NCBI GenBank assembly: GCA_903873775.1 | Contig: CAIQPR010000022.1 | Span: 1 to 39,739 of the forward strand | Direction of reading: 5' to 3' | From: an uncultured Actinomycetes bacterium | Lineage (GTDB): Bacteria > Actinomycetota > Acidimicrobiia > Acidimicrobiales > RAAP-2 | DNA length: 39,739 bases | Shown: in pieces, positions 22,301-29,636 of the stretch | How the letters are laid out: each line of letters starts with the position of its first letter | Position numbering within the stretch: position 1 is the first letter of the stretch | Position numbers and translations under genes: made by a program | The notes under the pieces: model-generated | Database searches by the model: none | Seen by the model: the letters and a program-made list of their open reading frames with translations, nothing else | What the model was told of the DNA's origin: nothing

Positions 22301-23422
22301 ATGACAGACAATCCCTTCGGCGGTCTCTTCGGCGACTTGTTCTCGGTGCTGGGCCAGCAGGGCCCCGACGCCTGGTTCGACACGGCGAAAACCTTGGCTC
22401 TCAACGTCGTGCGTCAGGCGGACAATGACCCGAATCCGGATCCCTCCGAGCGGCAGCGTCTCGAGCGGTTCTCTCCGTTGGTCGCGCGCCACGTCGCCGC
22501 GTTGTTGTCGGTCACCGGTAGTGACACCGTCGACGCCGCGACGCGTAGCACCCTGACGTTGACGGCATTGGACCAGTGGCGTCCTTTGATCCAACCCATG
22601 GTCGACGCCCCTCCGCCATCGCTTGAAGGGCTCGATCCGTCGGGGGCCAATGTCATGGGGCAACTCGCCGCCACGTTGGGGCCCCTGTTCACAGGATTCC
22701 AGCTGGGCTCGATCGCCGGCCACTTTTCGGAGCGCGCCTGGTCGATGGCGGCGCTTCCGTTGCCGCGCACCTCATCGGCGCAGATTCTGGTCGTGAACAA
22801 TGTCGCGACGTTCGCTCAGGAGTGGTCCCTCGACCCCGACACCACGTCGATCTTCGCTGTGGCGCGCGAAATGGCGGCGGCCACGATCCTGTCCCAACCC
22901 GGCACCGGGGACGCCTTGCGCGCGATCCTTCTGGACGCCGTGCGCGACGCCATGGCGGTGCAGGGCGACATCGTGTCTCGACTCCAGAGCATGGTGAATC
23001 CCGACGATCTCGCGTCACTGATGGGGAATCCGGAGTCACTGCTGGACGGTTTGGAACTACCCGAACACACGCCCGCCGTTGACGCCATCAATGCCGCGGC
23101 CGCCGCGTTGCGCAGCGTGCTCGACACAATTGGTTTTACGGTGACCGAGAGCATTGTTGGTCCCGCTACCACCTTGCGCGAGGCGTATCTGCGCTACCGC
23201 CTCTCCGACGCGCGCGGCGAAGACGCGGCCGCCGCGCTCTTCGGGATCTCCCATCAGGGCGAGCACCAGACTCAGGCGGACGCGTTCGTCTACGAGATTG
23301 TCGAGAACCACGGGATCGAGGCGTTCGCCGCCCTGCTCCGCGTTGACGGACTGCCCTCGGCGAGTGAGCTCTGGACCCCCGAAGAGTGGTTCCAGCGCGT
23401 CACCAACTCGCCGTTGGCGTAG
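22301..23422 (+). CDS. DUF2342 (zincin-like) protein without the zinc-binding motif
   Basis: A 373-residue protein with DUF2342 features: N-terminal NPFGGLFGDLF, GFQLGSIAGHFSERAWSMAALPLP, ILVVNNVATFAQEW, and the closing ELWTPEEWFQRV. In active-looking members the helix after the N-x-x-x-F block carries HExxH; here it reads FAVAREMAAATIL, so both histidines are gone. The glutamate-rich second half (DGLELPEHTPAVDAINAAAAAL and following) is kept. It therefore seems a pseudoenzyme of this actinobacterial family, once linked to coenzyme F420 by gene context. It follows the HtrA-like pseudoprotease by 9 nt and converges with the next gene with a 2-nt gap. Confidence 0.75.
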   Translation: MTDNPFGGLFGDLFSVLGQQGPDAWFDTAKTLALNVVRQADNDPNPDPSERQRLERFSPLVARHVAALLSVTGSDTVDAATRSTLTLTALDQWRPLIQPMVDAPPPSLEGLDPSGANVMGQLAATLGPLFTGFQLGSIAGHFSERAWSMAALPLPRTSSAQILVVNNVATFAQEWSLDPDTTSIFAVAREMAAATILSQPGTGDALRAILLDAVRDAMAVQGDIVSRLQSMVNPDDLASLMGNPESLLDGLELPEHTPAVDAINAAAAALRSVLDTIGFTVTESIVGPATTLREAYLRYRLSDARGEDAAAALFGISHQGEHQTQADAFVYEIVENHGIEAFAALLRVDGLPSASELWTPEEWFQRVTNSPLA

Positions 23423-23424
23423 CC

Positions 23425-23703
23425 CTACATTTCCTCGTCGTACCCGAGGACCCACTCCACCAGCAGATTCTCGCGTTCGGCGTCGCGGTTGACCCGCTCG
23501 CGATTACGACGGAACTGAGGGTCGTGCGGCGGCAGGAGGCGCAGTCGAGCGTCCACGCGGTCCACAAAGGCCTGGATCTGCTCCTCGTCACCGAACACCA
23601 TGCGGCACTCCCAGTGGGGGGCCACCGGACCGAGGTAGATCACCTGGACGTGGCCAACGGGATCGACGACCTCGGTGGCCTCAGGGCTCGGAATCTGGCT
23701 CAC
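23425..23703 (-). CDS. Hypothetical protein, 92 residues
   Basis: A small soluble alpha/beta protein of unknown family. The N-terminal half has strands VGHVQVIYLGPV and HWECRMVFG, followed by an acidic helix EEQIQAFVDRVDARLRLL. The C-terminal half is a charged helix with RRNRERVNRDAERENLLVEW. The start is GTG 23703, placed 5 nt after a strong AGGAG (23709-23713); an earlier in-frame GTG overlaps that ribosome site. The gene converges with the DUF2342 gene and is divergent from whiB across an AT-rich 214-bp region. Two TGTGA half-sites (minus strand, near 23725-23745) precede it. Function unknown. Confidence 0.65.
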   Translation of the reverse strand: MSQIPSPEATEVVDPVGHVQVIYLGPVAPHWECRMVFGDEEQIQAFVDRVDARLRLLPPHDPQFRRNRERVNRDAERENLLVEWVLGYDEEM

Positions 23704-23832
23704 AACCACTCCTTTGAAAGAGAATTTTCACAACAGTTATTTCACACATTGAAAGCTGCGAAGACCAAGTCTACTCCATCGCGTTTTCTGTGCAATCAGG
23801 CCCGGAAATTACATAAGAAGTCCTTCAGGTCA

Positions 23833-23848
23833 TGTGAACAAGCTCACA
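23833..23848. promoter_or_regulatory. Perfect CRP-type binding site upstream of whiB
   Basis: TGTGA-ACAAGC-TCACA matches the CRP/FNR-superfamily consensus TGTGA-N6-TCACA at all ten positions. Its centre is about 54 bp upstream of the start predicted from the -10 box at 23882. M. tuberculosis whiB1 is controlled by CRP (Rv3676) through sites of this sequence in a similar position. Confidence 0.7.
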
Positions 23849-23881
23849 AGTATTTCGGGGTATTTACCCAAAAAGGCTCGA

Positions 23882-23887
23882 TACACT
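23882..23887 (+). promoter_or_regulatory. -10 box TACACT of whiB
   Basis: TACACT lies 30 nt before the ATG, giving a leader of about 24 nt that contains the AAGGAGGG ribosome site. A GGGTA-TT-TACCC palindrome (23857-23868) sits in the spacer and -35 region. No good -35 is present, which suits an activator-dependent promoter. Confidence 0.5.
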
Positions 23888-23917
23888 TGGACCAATCCCA
23901 ACAAGGAGGGTTCCAAT

Positions 23918-24166
23918 ATGAGCACCGAATGGATGGCTGATGGCAAGTGTCGGGAGTACCCCGCGGCTACCTTCTTTCCCCAGGACGGTGTCGGCGTCAT
24001 TAAGGCCCAGCGAATCTGTGCCGAGTGCCCCGTCGCCAGTGCGTGCCTCGAGTACGCGCTCGACAACCACGTCGATCACGGCGTATGGGGTGGCAAGAGT
24101 GAGCGCGAGCGTCGTCGCCTGCAGCGGGCTCGTCGCCGGGGAACCCTCGCCCTGAAGGTCGACTGA
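23918..24166 (+). CDS. WhiB-family [4Fe-4S] transcription factor
   Basis: An 82-residue Wbl protein. Four cysteines for the [4Fe-4S] cluster are C11, C34, C37 and C43 (C-x2-C-x5-C spacing in the last three). The turn motif GVWGG and the basic DNA-contact tail SERERRRLQRARRR follow. Wbl proteins bind sigma factor region 4 and respond to redox or NO. AAGGAGGG at ideal spacing fixes the ATG at 23918; upstream codons lack conserved sequence. A perfect CRP-type site lies upstream. It is closest in style to WhiB1/WblE or WhiB4, but the subclass is not certain. The formimidoyltransferase gene begins 19 nt after its stop. Confidence 0.92.
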   Translation: MSTEWMADGKCREYPAATFFPQDGVGVIKAQRICAECPVASACLEYALDNHVDHGVWGGKSERERRRLQRARRRGTLALKVD

Positions 24167-24172
24167 CCTCAC

Positions 24173-24178
24173 TAACCT
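24173..24178 (+). promoter_or_regulatory. -10 box TAACCT of the formimidoyltransferase gene
   Basis: TAACCT ends 7 nt before ATG 24186, in the 19-nt gap after whiB. No ribosome site precedes the ATG, which favours leaderless expression independent of whiB. Confidence 0.45.
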
Positions 24179-24185
24179 CACGCAC

Positions 24186-24992
24186 ATGTTTGAGTGCGTG
24201 ATCAACATCTCTGAAGGCCGCGAGTCCGAGCGACTCGCGGCCTTCGCTTTGGCGGCGGGGCCGTCGCTTCGCAACCAGCACGCCGACCCGCACCACCACC
24301 GCAGCGTCTTCACGTTGATCAACGACCCGGTCCCACTGGTCCGTGATGTTCACCGTCTCATTGAACAGGCCGTGGAGATGGTGGACTTACGCACCCACGA
24401 CGGCGTCCACCCCCGACTCGGAGTGGTGGACGTGGTGCCCTTCGTCGCTCTCCACGACGAGCAGGCCCCCACTGCGGTGATTCTGCGCACCGAGACCGCG
24501 GAATGGATGGCCGACGAGCTCGCTGTCCCGACGTTCCTCTACGGACCCGAAAGGTCCCTCCCCGACGTTCGGCGACACGCCTTCGTCGATCTCGCGCCGG
24601 ACTTCGGTCCGTCGTTACCGCATCCGCGCGCGGGAGCGAGCGCGGTGGGCGCGCGTCCCGTCTTGATTGCGTGGAACATGTGGATCCACCAGCTCGACAT
24701 GGAGGACGCGCGCGACATCGCGCGCGAGATCCGTTCGCCCAGCGTGCGCGCTCTTGGTCTTCCGGTCGGCGACGCGACACAAATCAGTTGCAACGTGCTG
24801 GATGTGCACGCCACGCGGCTCTCGGTGATTTATGACCGAGTCCGAGAGTTACTTCCTCAACACGCGGGGATCGTGAAGGCGGAACTCGTCGGACTGGCAC
24901 CTCGTGCCGCTCTCGAACTGGAGAGTCCGTTGCGGTGGGAGGAACTCGATCTTCACCCCGAGGCGACGATCGAATACCAGTTGGGTCGTTAG
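24186..24992 (+). CDS. ftcD: Glutamate formimidoyltransferase-type protein
   Basis: A 268-residue protein matching the formiminotransferase N- and C-subdomains: opening ECVINISEGR, DPHHHRSVFTL, VHPRLGVVDVVPFVAL and later LIAWNMWI. In known enzymes it moves the formimino group from formiminoglutamate to tetrahydrofolate in histidine degradation. The cyclodeaminase domain of the animal enzyme is absent, as usual in bacteria. No hut genes are nearby, so the physiological substrate is not certain. The ATG is supported by the family N-terminus and a TAACCT box 7 nt upstream. Codons 10-20 contain a very stable hairpin. The stop overlaps that of convergent whiB2 by 4 nt. Confidence 0.88.
   Translation: MFECVINISEGRESERLAAFALAAGPSLRNQHADPHHHRSVFTLINDPVPLVRDVHRLIEQAVEMVDLRTHDGVHPRLGVVDVVPFVALHDEQAPTAVILRTETAEWMADELAVPTFLYGPERSLPDVRRHAFVDLAPDFGPSLPHPRAGASAVGARPVLIAWNMWIHQLDMEDARDIAREIRSPSVRALGLPVGDATQISCNVLDVHATRLSVIYDRVRELLPQHAGIVKAELVGLAPRAALELESPLRWEELDLHPEATIEYQLGR
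24213..24245 (+). terminator. 14-bp hairpin inside ftcD, likely the whiB terminator
   Basis: GAAGGCCGCGAGTC-CGAGC-GACTCGCGGCCTTC is perfect and followed by GCTTT. It lies 47 nt past the whiB stop, where a terminator is expected, yet falls within codons 10-20 of ftcD. It may end whiB transcripts or attenuate ftcD. Confidence 0.5.
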
Positions 24993-25264
24993 CTGGCCTG
25001 TGACCGGCGCTCGATGGCTCGGGCGCGACGCAGACGGCGACGCTCGCGCTCGCTCATGCCACCCCAGATGCCGAACTTCTCGCCGTTTTCGAGGGCGTAC
25101 TCCAGGCACTCCTCGCGGACCACGCAGCCACGACAGACTTCTTTCGCCTCGCGGGTCGATGCGCCGCGCTCGGGGAAGAACAGGTCGGGGTCAACGCCCA
25201 TGCAGTTGGATCGGGCCTGCCAGCCACGATCTTCCATGCCTTCCTGCAGATTGATGAATTCCAT
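24989..25264 (-). CDS. whiB2: WhiB2-type [4Fe-4S] developmental regulator
   Basis: A 91-residue Wbl protein with cluster cysteines C21, C44, C47 and C53. The diagnostic stretches are DPDLFFPERGASTREAKEVC, CLEYALENGEKFGIWGG and [13 protein letters not shown], the pattern of WhiB2/WhmD/WhiB, which with WhiA controls septation. ATG 25264 follows GGGGAGG by 5 nt; longer readings to 25300 are not supported. A perfect 22-bp palindrome overlies the promoter about 35 bp upstream. The stop overlaps ftcD by 4 nt on the opposite strand. Confidence 0.93.
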   Translation of the reverse strand: MEFINLQEGMEDRGWQARSNCMGVDPDLFFPERGASTREAKEVCRGCVVREECLEYALENGEKFGIWGGMSERERRRLRRARAIERRSQAS

Positions 25265-25297
25265 GCGATCCTCCCCGAGGGGCACCAGGGTCAGTGC

Positions 25298-25319
25298 CAC
25301 CGTTGTAATTACAACGGTG
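25298..25319. promoter_or_regulatory. Perfect 22-bp palindrome in the whiB2 promoter
   Basis: CACCGTTGTAA-TTACAACGGTG has 11-bp arms with no mismatch and no spacer. Its minus-strand TACAAC (25302-25307) can serve as the -10 box, with TTGCCA (25326-25331) 18 nt upstream as the -35. A dimeric repressor bound here would block whiB2. It does not match the BldD or WhiA sites I know. Confidence 0.7.
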
Positions 25320-25366
25320 TCATTGTGGCAAAGGATCGCGCAAAACGCAAATGAAATGCGGCGGAA

Positions 25367-25795
25367 CTACTTCTCGGCGCTGGCCTTCGGACGAACGGCG
25401 AACACCTGCGACCCGATCACCTTGTCCTTGATGACGAATTCCATGCGGTGCAGACCCTCATCGAGGTTGATGCCGAAGAATCGTCCCACCCATACGAAGT
25501 CGAGGTCGTCGTCGACGTCGATGTCCTTCTTGGGCCACTCGATGATGTCGTCGATTTCGTAGCGGTAGGGCTTGCCGTCATCGCCGATGAATCCCATGGG
25601 CTCGCCGCCCAGATTCACAATGCGCAAGCGGGCTTCGTGCTTCTCTCCGCCCTCGCCGGCCGCCGCGTCAATCATGACCGCCACCGACAGCGGGACCGAC
25701 GACTGCGCGTAGAACCAGGTGAGTCCCCCGCCGAGCACGCCCAGCTTTCCGTTCGACAACTCGGCGTAGTCGGCCAGCAGCAGTGTCGCCTTCAT
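25367..25795 (-). CDS. DUF6941-like beta-sandwich protein
   Basis: A 142-residue soluble protein starting KATLLLADYAELSNGKLGVLGGG, the opening I associate with the actinobacterial DUF6941 family. Later strands include VAVMIDAAAG, ARLRIVNLGGEPMGFIGDDGKP and LHRMEFVIKDKVIGSQVFAV. An acidic loop (KKDIDVDDDLDF) lies mid-protein. No catalytic motif or membrane segment is seen. GGGAGA 6 nt before ATG 25795 supports the start; the frame continues upstream but without protein-like sequence. It lies upstream of whiB2 in the same direction, 102 bp away. Function unknown; the family name is moderately certain. Confidence 0.7.
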   Translation of the reverse strand: MKATLLLADYAELSNGKLGVLGGGLTWFYAQSSVPLSVAVMIDAAAGEGGEKHEARLRIVNLGGEPMGFIGDDGKPYRYEIDDIIEWPKKDIDVDDDLDFVWVGRFFGINLDEGLHRMEFVIKDKVIGSQVFAVRPKASAEK

Positions 25796-25913
25796 CGCGA
25801 TTCTCCCGTACGTATCGTGGCACCGAGGGCGCCGTTCGCTGATTCGCGCACCCCCGGTTTCCCCGAGGTCCGCTGTCAGGGAATCTAACCCAATCTGGGC
25901 CCGCGCACCACGT

Positions 25914-27908
25914 CTAACTGGCCCGGCGGTGCCGCACGAAGTCGTCCAGCACGTAACTACCGAGTTCGTCGACTGACGTGTAGAAGGTTCGCCCACCGTT
26001 CACTCGGCTGATTTGTTCGACAAAGGGGAACTGACTGCGTTCGATATCGAGGGCGAAGGTGTTGATCGTGATGCCCGCCTTGGTGCAGCGCAGGACCTCG
26101 GCCATCGTCAACTGGAGCGTCTCCGGCACCGGGGGCCAGGAAAAGAACGGTTCGCCATTCGCCATCAAGTGCGCCGTCGGCTCCCCGTCGGTCACCACGA
26201 CAATCTGCCGCTCACCTTTCTCGTTGCGCATCAAGTGACGAGACAGCGCCAGCGCGTGCTGGAGATTGGTGCCGTAGTTGTAATCGATCGTGAGTTGAGG
26301 GATGTCCTCAATACGGATTTCTTCCGCGGTCTCACCGAAACCCACGACCGCGACGAAATCGCGGGGGAAGCGCGAACGAATGAGGGAGGTCAGCGCGAGC
26401 GTCATTTTCTTGGCCGGTGCCAGGTTGCCGCGCATCGCCATCGACAGCGACAGGTCGATGGCGAACACGGTGGCCGACCGTCGCACGGCTTCGTATTCCT
26501 CCACTTCGAAGTCATCGGGGTGCAACGTGACCGGTGTGCCCGGTCCTTGGCGAAACACGGCGTTGCGCAAGGTCTTCGGCAAGTGCAGTGACAGCGCCTC
26601 ACCGGGTTCCCACGGCTTTGAGCTCTCTTCGCGGTCACCCCCGCGGGCCACCGAGGCTTCGCGGTGCGCACCGAGCGTCGTCGAACGACGCAATTGCTTG
26701 AACAGGTCCTTGAGCGCGTGCTGGCCGATCTGGCGCACCCCCTTGGCGGTGAGTTCGGTTCGTGAACCGTTGCGATCCACGAATCCACCGTCACGCAATT
26801 GGCGCAGTGCGCGCTGGAGGGCCTCCACCTGCTTCGCGGCGTCGGGACCCAGGTTTCTGCGCACGGCGTCGATGTCCACTTCCGGGAGCCCCTGGGCGGC
26901 ATTGGCCTGCCCCATGAACTCCTCGAGCGAGCGCAGTTCGTTGAGCTGCCCGGCGATGTCGGCGGCGTCGGCGAAGCGACCTCCGCCCTGACCACGTAAG
27001 CGAGGCTGACCATTCCAATCGAGATCGGGGGTGGCTTGGCGAAGATTCGAGACCAGTCGGGACATCGAGAATCCGAGGTCCATGTCCTGCATCATCTGAC
27101 CGAAGAGGTCGCGTAGTTCGCGTTGTTGCTCGCCGGAGAGCGAATTGAACATCGCTTCTGCCGCCGCCGCGCGTTCCGCCATGGCCCGGATGACGTCTTC
27201 GAGCGACTCCGCGCCCGGGAAGAAATCCCCGAAATTCTCCATGAAGTTCTCAAAGGACGGGTCGAGTGGCTCGCCGCGACGATCTTGTTCAATCATCGTG
27301 GAGAGCGCGTCCATCATCGCGCGCATACGGGCGAGCGCTTCGGGGTCGGGATTCGAGAGGAAGTCCTTGTTCGCTTCGAAGTACGTAGTGAGAACGTCCT
27401 CGCGCAACTCCTGCATCATCTCTTCGTATTCTTCGCGCGCTTCGGACGAGACGAAGTCGTAGTGCTGGTAGGCACCGAGCCTCTCCCCCAGGCGGTCGGG
27501 CATCAACTCTCTCTGCATGGACTTCTCACTCACGAGGTCGCGCGTGACTTCCGAGCGGCGTTCGTCGCCGGAGGCTTCGGCCTCGGCCATGAGTTCCTCG
27601 AGCGAGCGCTGTTCTTTCTCCTCGATCATCTGGAGTCGCTCTCGATACTTCTGCAGTTCGCCGTCGGGGTCCGCCTGCTCTTCGAGTTCCCGGCGCCGCT
27701 GTCGAGCGCGCTCCATCAAGTCCCGCAAACCGTCGACGCGCGTACCATCTTCGGTCGTGAATCCGTCCTGGAGGAGGCGATCGATGGCTTCGTCGAGGTC
27801 CCCCGTCTCCATCAATTCATCGGTCAGCAGGCGCAGGAGTTCATCGGCGTCGAGGTCGTCGTAGTCCTCGCCGTCGTCCCACTGCCGGAAGCCGTAGCGA
27901 ACGGGCAC
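25914..27908 (-). CDS. VWA-domain protein, partner of the adjacent MoxR-type ATPase
   Basis: A 664-residue soluble protein. The N-terminal 450 or so residues are acidic and largely helical or coiled coil. The C-terminal 190 form a von Willebrand A domain with an intact MIDAS (DLSLSM, a threonine in YGTNLQHAL, and VVVTDGEPTA). Length and neighbour match mycobacterial Rv0959, which pairs with Rv0958. Its GTG start shares one base with the ATPase stop (TAGTG), so translation is coupled. MoxR/VWA pairs act as chelatase-like or chaperone-like machines that remodel or insert metals into client proteins. The client here is not identifiable; no cobalt, magnesium or dehydrogenase genes are adjacent. 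Confidence 0.88.
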   Translation of the reverse strand: MPVRYGFRQWDDGEDYDDLDADELLRLLTDELMETGDLDEAIDRLLQDGFTTEDGTRVDGLRDLMERARQRRRELEEQADPDGELQKYRERLQMIEEKEQRSLEELMAEAEASGDERRSEVTRDLVSEKSMQRELMPDRLGERLGAYQHYDFVSSEAREEYEEMMQELREDVLTTYFEANKDFLSNPDPEALARMRAMMDALSTMIEQDRRGEPLDPSFENFMENFGDFFPGAESLEDVIRAMAERAAAAEAMFNSLSGEQQRELRDLFGQMMQDMDLGFSMSRLVSNLRQATPDLDWNGQPRLRGQGGGRFADAADIAGQLNELRSLEEFMGQANAAQGLPEVDIDAVRRNLGPDAAKQVEALQRALRQLRDGGFVDRNGSRTELTAKGVRQIGQHALKDLFKQLRRSTTLGAHREASVARGGDREESSKPWEPGEALSLHLPKTLRNAVFRQGPGTPVTLHPDDFEVEEYEAVRRSATVFAIDLSLSMAMRGNLAPAKKMTLALTSLIRSRFPRDFVAVVGFGETAEEIRIEDIPQLTIDYNYGTNLQHALALSRHLMRNEKGERQIVVVTDGEPTAHLMANGEPFFSWPPVPETLQLTMAEVLRCTKAGITINTFALDIERSQFPFVEQISRVNGGRTFYTSVDELGSYVLDDFVRHRRAS

Positions 27909-29326
27909 TAACGGTTCCTCGTGCGGTACAGCGCCCGGCCACCACTGGCATCCTTCGCGAGGCGCTTCGTGAGATGCAGGCCCTCCAGAATGAACTCAAG
28001 AGCAGCCGCCATTTCCCCGTCGGTCGCCGTCGGGCCGGCCACACGGCGCACGGGCGGCTCGAGGACGGGCAGGTGGGCGAGGACGTCCAAGTAGTCCTGC
28101 GCCGGCAGATCATCACCCACGTGCACCACGACCTCGTGCGTGAAGGACTCGACGATGGCGCTCGCTTCTTCGAGAAGCACGTTCTCGGTGAAGGCTTGAC
28201 GCACGGCGAGCGCGACGAGCGCGGCGATGATCTGGTCCGAATCGGAGTCGTCCATCGTGTCGATCTCGATCTTGCCCTGGGTCGATTGCACGATCGCCGA
28301 CAAGTCGCTCACACGCGGAACCACCGAGGCGTCCCCGGTTCGCAACGTGCGTCGCAGAGCGTTCGCGACAACCGTCTCGTAGTTGGCAATGGAGAGTCGC
28401 ACCGAGACGCCCGAGCGCTGATTGAGCACGTGACTCTTACGGGCGACGTGCGACACGCGCGCCACGATGTCGTCAATAAACCACGGCACGATGATGGGCA
28501 CCGGCGAGGTCGGCAGGTGCGCTTCTTGCTGGATGATGGCGATCTCCGTCGCGATGTCCTGCGGGTAGTGCGTGCGAATCTGCGAACCGAAACGGTCCTT
28601 CAGCGGCGTGATGAGTCGACCGCGGTTCGTGTAGTCCTCGGGGTTCGCGGTGGCGACCACGAGGATGTCCAGGTCCAGTCGCACCAAGTGGCCGCGAATC
28701 TGCACGTCACGCTCTTCGAGCACATTGAGAAGTCCCACCTGGATGCGTTCGGCCAAGTCAGGAAGTTCGTTGATGGCAAAAATGCCCCGGTTCGACTTTG
28801 GGACGAGCCCGTAGGACAGCGCCTTCGGGTCGTCGAGAAACAATCCCCCGGCCACTTTGATCGGGTCGACCTCGCCGATGAGGTCCGCCATGGAGGTATC
28901 GGGGGACGCCAGCTTTTCGGCGAACCGGTGCGAGCGGTGCAGCCACGCCACGGGCGTCTCGTCACCCTTCTCGGCCACGAGGTCCTGCGCGTACGCCGAG
29001 ATGGGGTTGAAGGGATCGTCGCGGACGTCAGAACCCGCCACGATCGGGAGCCATTCGTCCAGGAGCTCCACGAGTCCCCGGATCATGCGCGTCTTGGCTT
29101 GGCCTCGCTCGCCGAGCAGGATCACGTCGTGTCCCGCCAGCAGCGCCGTTTCCAACTGCGGGAGCACCGTGTCTTCGTAGCCGAGAACTGCGGACGTCAA
29201 AGGTCGGCCACTCGCGAGACGCTCTTCCAGATTGGCGCGCATCTCTTCGCGCACGGAGCGAGATGTCCAGCCCGACCCGCGCAGTGCGCCGATCGTGGTG
29301 GGCAGATTTTCGGGGGCCTGAGTCAT
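27908..29326 (-). CDS. MoxR / magnesium-chelatase-type AAA+ ATPase
   Basis: A 472-residue AAA+ ATPase. Walker A is GERGQAKT (residues 72-79). The Walker B region reads GIFAINELPDL, with Asn in place of the usual Asp before the Glu. Sensor-1 ATANPED and an arginine-finger candidate in LKDRFGSQIRTH follow, and the C-terminal half is the helical lid. It resembles Rv0958. ATG 29326 is set by a TATTCT box 6 nt upstream; an earlier start at 29344 would lie in the promoter. First gene of a two-gene operon with the VWA protein. It probably forms a hexameric ring using the VWA partner as substrate adaptor. Confidence 0.9.
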   Translation of the reverse strand: MTQAPENLPTTIGALRGSGWTSRSVREEMRANLEERLASGRPLTSAVLGYEDTVLPQLETALLAGHDVILLGERGQAKTRMIRGLVELLDEWLPIVAGSDVRDDPFNPISAYAQDLVAEKGDETPVAWLHRSHRFAEKLASPDTSMADLIGEVDPIKVAGGLFLDDPKALSYGLVPKSNRGIFAINELPDLAERIQVGLLNVLEERDVQIRGHLVRLDLDILVVATANPEDYTNRGRLITPLKDRFGSQIRTHYPQDIATEIAIIQQEAHLPTSPVPIIVPWFIDDIVARVSHVARKSHVLNQRSGVSVRLSIANYETVVANALRRTLRTGDASVVPRVSDLSAIVQSTQGKIEIDTMDDSDSDQIIAALVALAVRQAFTENVLLEEASAIVESFTHEVVVHVGDDLPAQDYLDVLAHLPVLEPPVRRVAGPTATDGEMAAALEFILEGLHLTKRLAKDASGGRALYRTRNR

Positions 29327-29332
29327 ATCCGG

Positions 29333-29338
29333 AGAATA
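29333..29338 (-). promoter_or_regulatory. -10 box TATTCT of the MoxR-VWA operon
   Basis: TATTCT ends 6 nt before ATG 29326, predicting a leaderless mRNA. The 310-bp space to sdhC otherwise holds only the divergent sdh promoter and leader. Confidence 0.45.
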
Positions 29339-29571
29339 AAGCAATTCCGAGGACCTCCGTTCGCCCTCCGCGACCTGGTCGAGTCAGAGGCTCCGCGGGA
29401 GCGCACCGGCGGCATAGTCGCTGCGATCCGCTGGAGCGCGACCCCCGCCTCGTCGGTGCTGGCAATCCCTGCGGCGCCAACTCTGAACTCGACACAGCCG
29501 ACCGTACTGGGCCTAACGACGACTCACAAGAGCAGGAAGGGGCCTTGTTCGGAACCTCACAAAGGGCTGCC

Positions 29572-29606
29572 TAGTATGGATCCGGTGTCCCGTGGGAAAC
29601 GGGCAC
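29572..29606 (+). promoter_or_regulatory. sdh promoter -10 box and leader hairpin
   Basis: TAGTAT (29572-29577) is the likely -10 box; a TTGTTC lies 21 nt upstream, too far for a normal -35. The leader then contains GTG-T-CCCGT-GGGAA-ACGGG-CAC (29585-29606), an 8-bp stem with one bulged base, before AAGGAG and the sdhC start. The hairpin may protect the mRNA. Confidence 0.45.
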
Positions 29607-29636
29607 GTGAACAGTGACTCGAGCAAGGAGACCGCC

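Noticed and set aside
23918..24166. Firm assignment of the first WhiB protein to WhiB1
   Set aside because: The CRP site suggests WhiB1, but the sequence around the cysteines also resembles WhiB4 and WblE, so the symbol was left blank.
24186..24992. Bifunctional formiminotransferase-cyclodeaminase
   Set aside because: The protein ends after the transferase domain at 268 residues; the cyclodeaminase part is not encoded.
27974..29617. A 547-codon open frame on the plus strand opposite the MoxR-type ATPase gene
   Set aside because: It mirrors the codon structure of the ATPase gene, which has clear AAA+ motifs. The antisense product is rich in Arg/His/Val with no domain.
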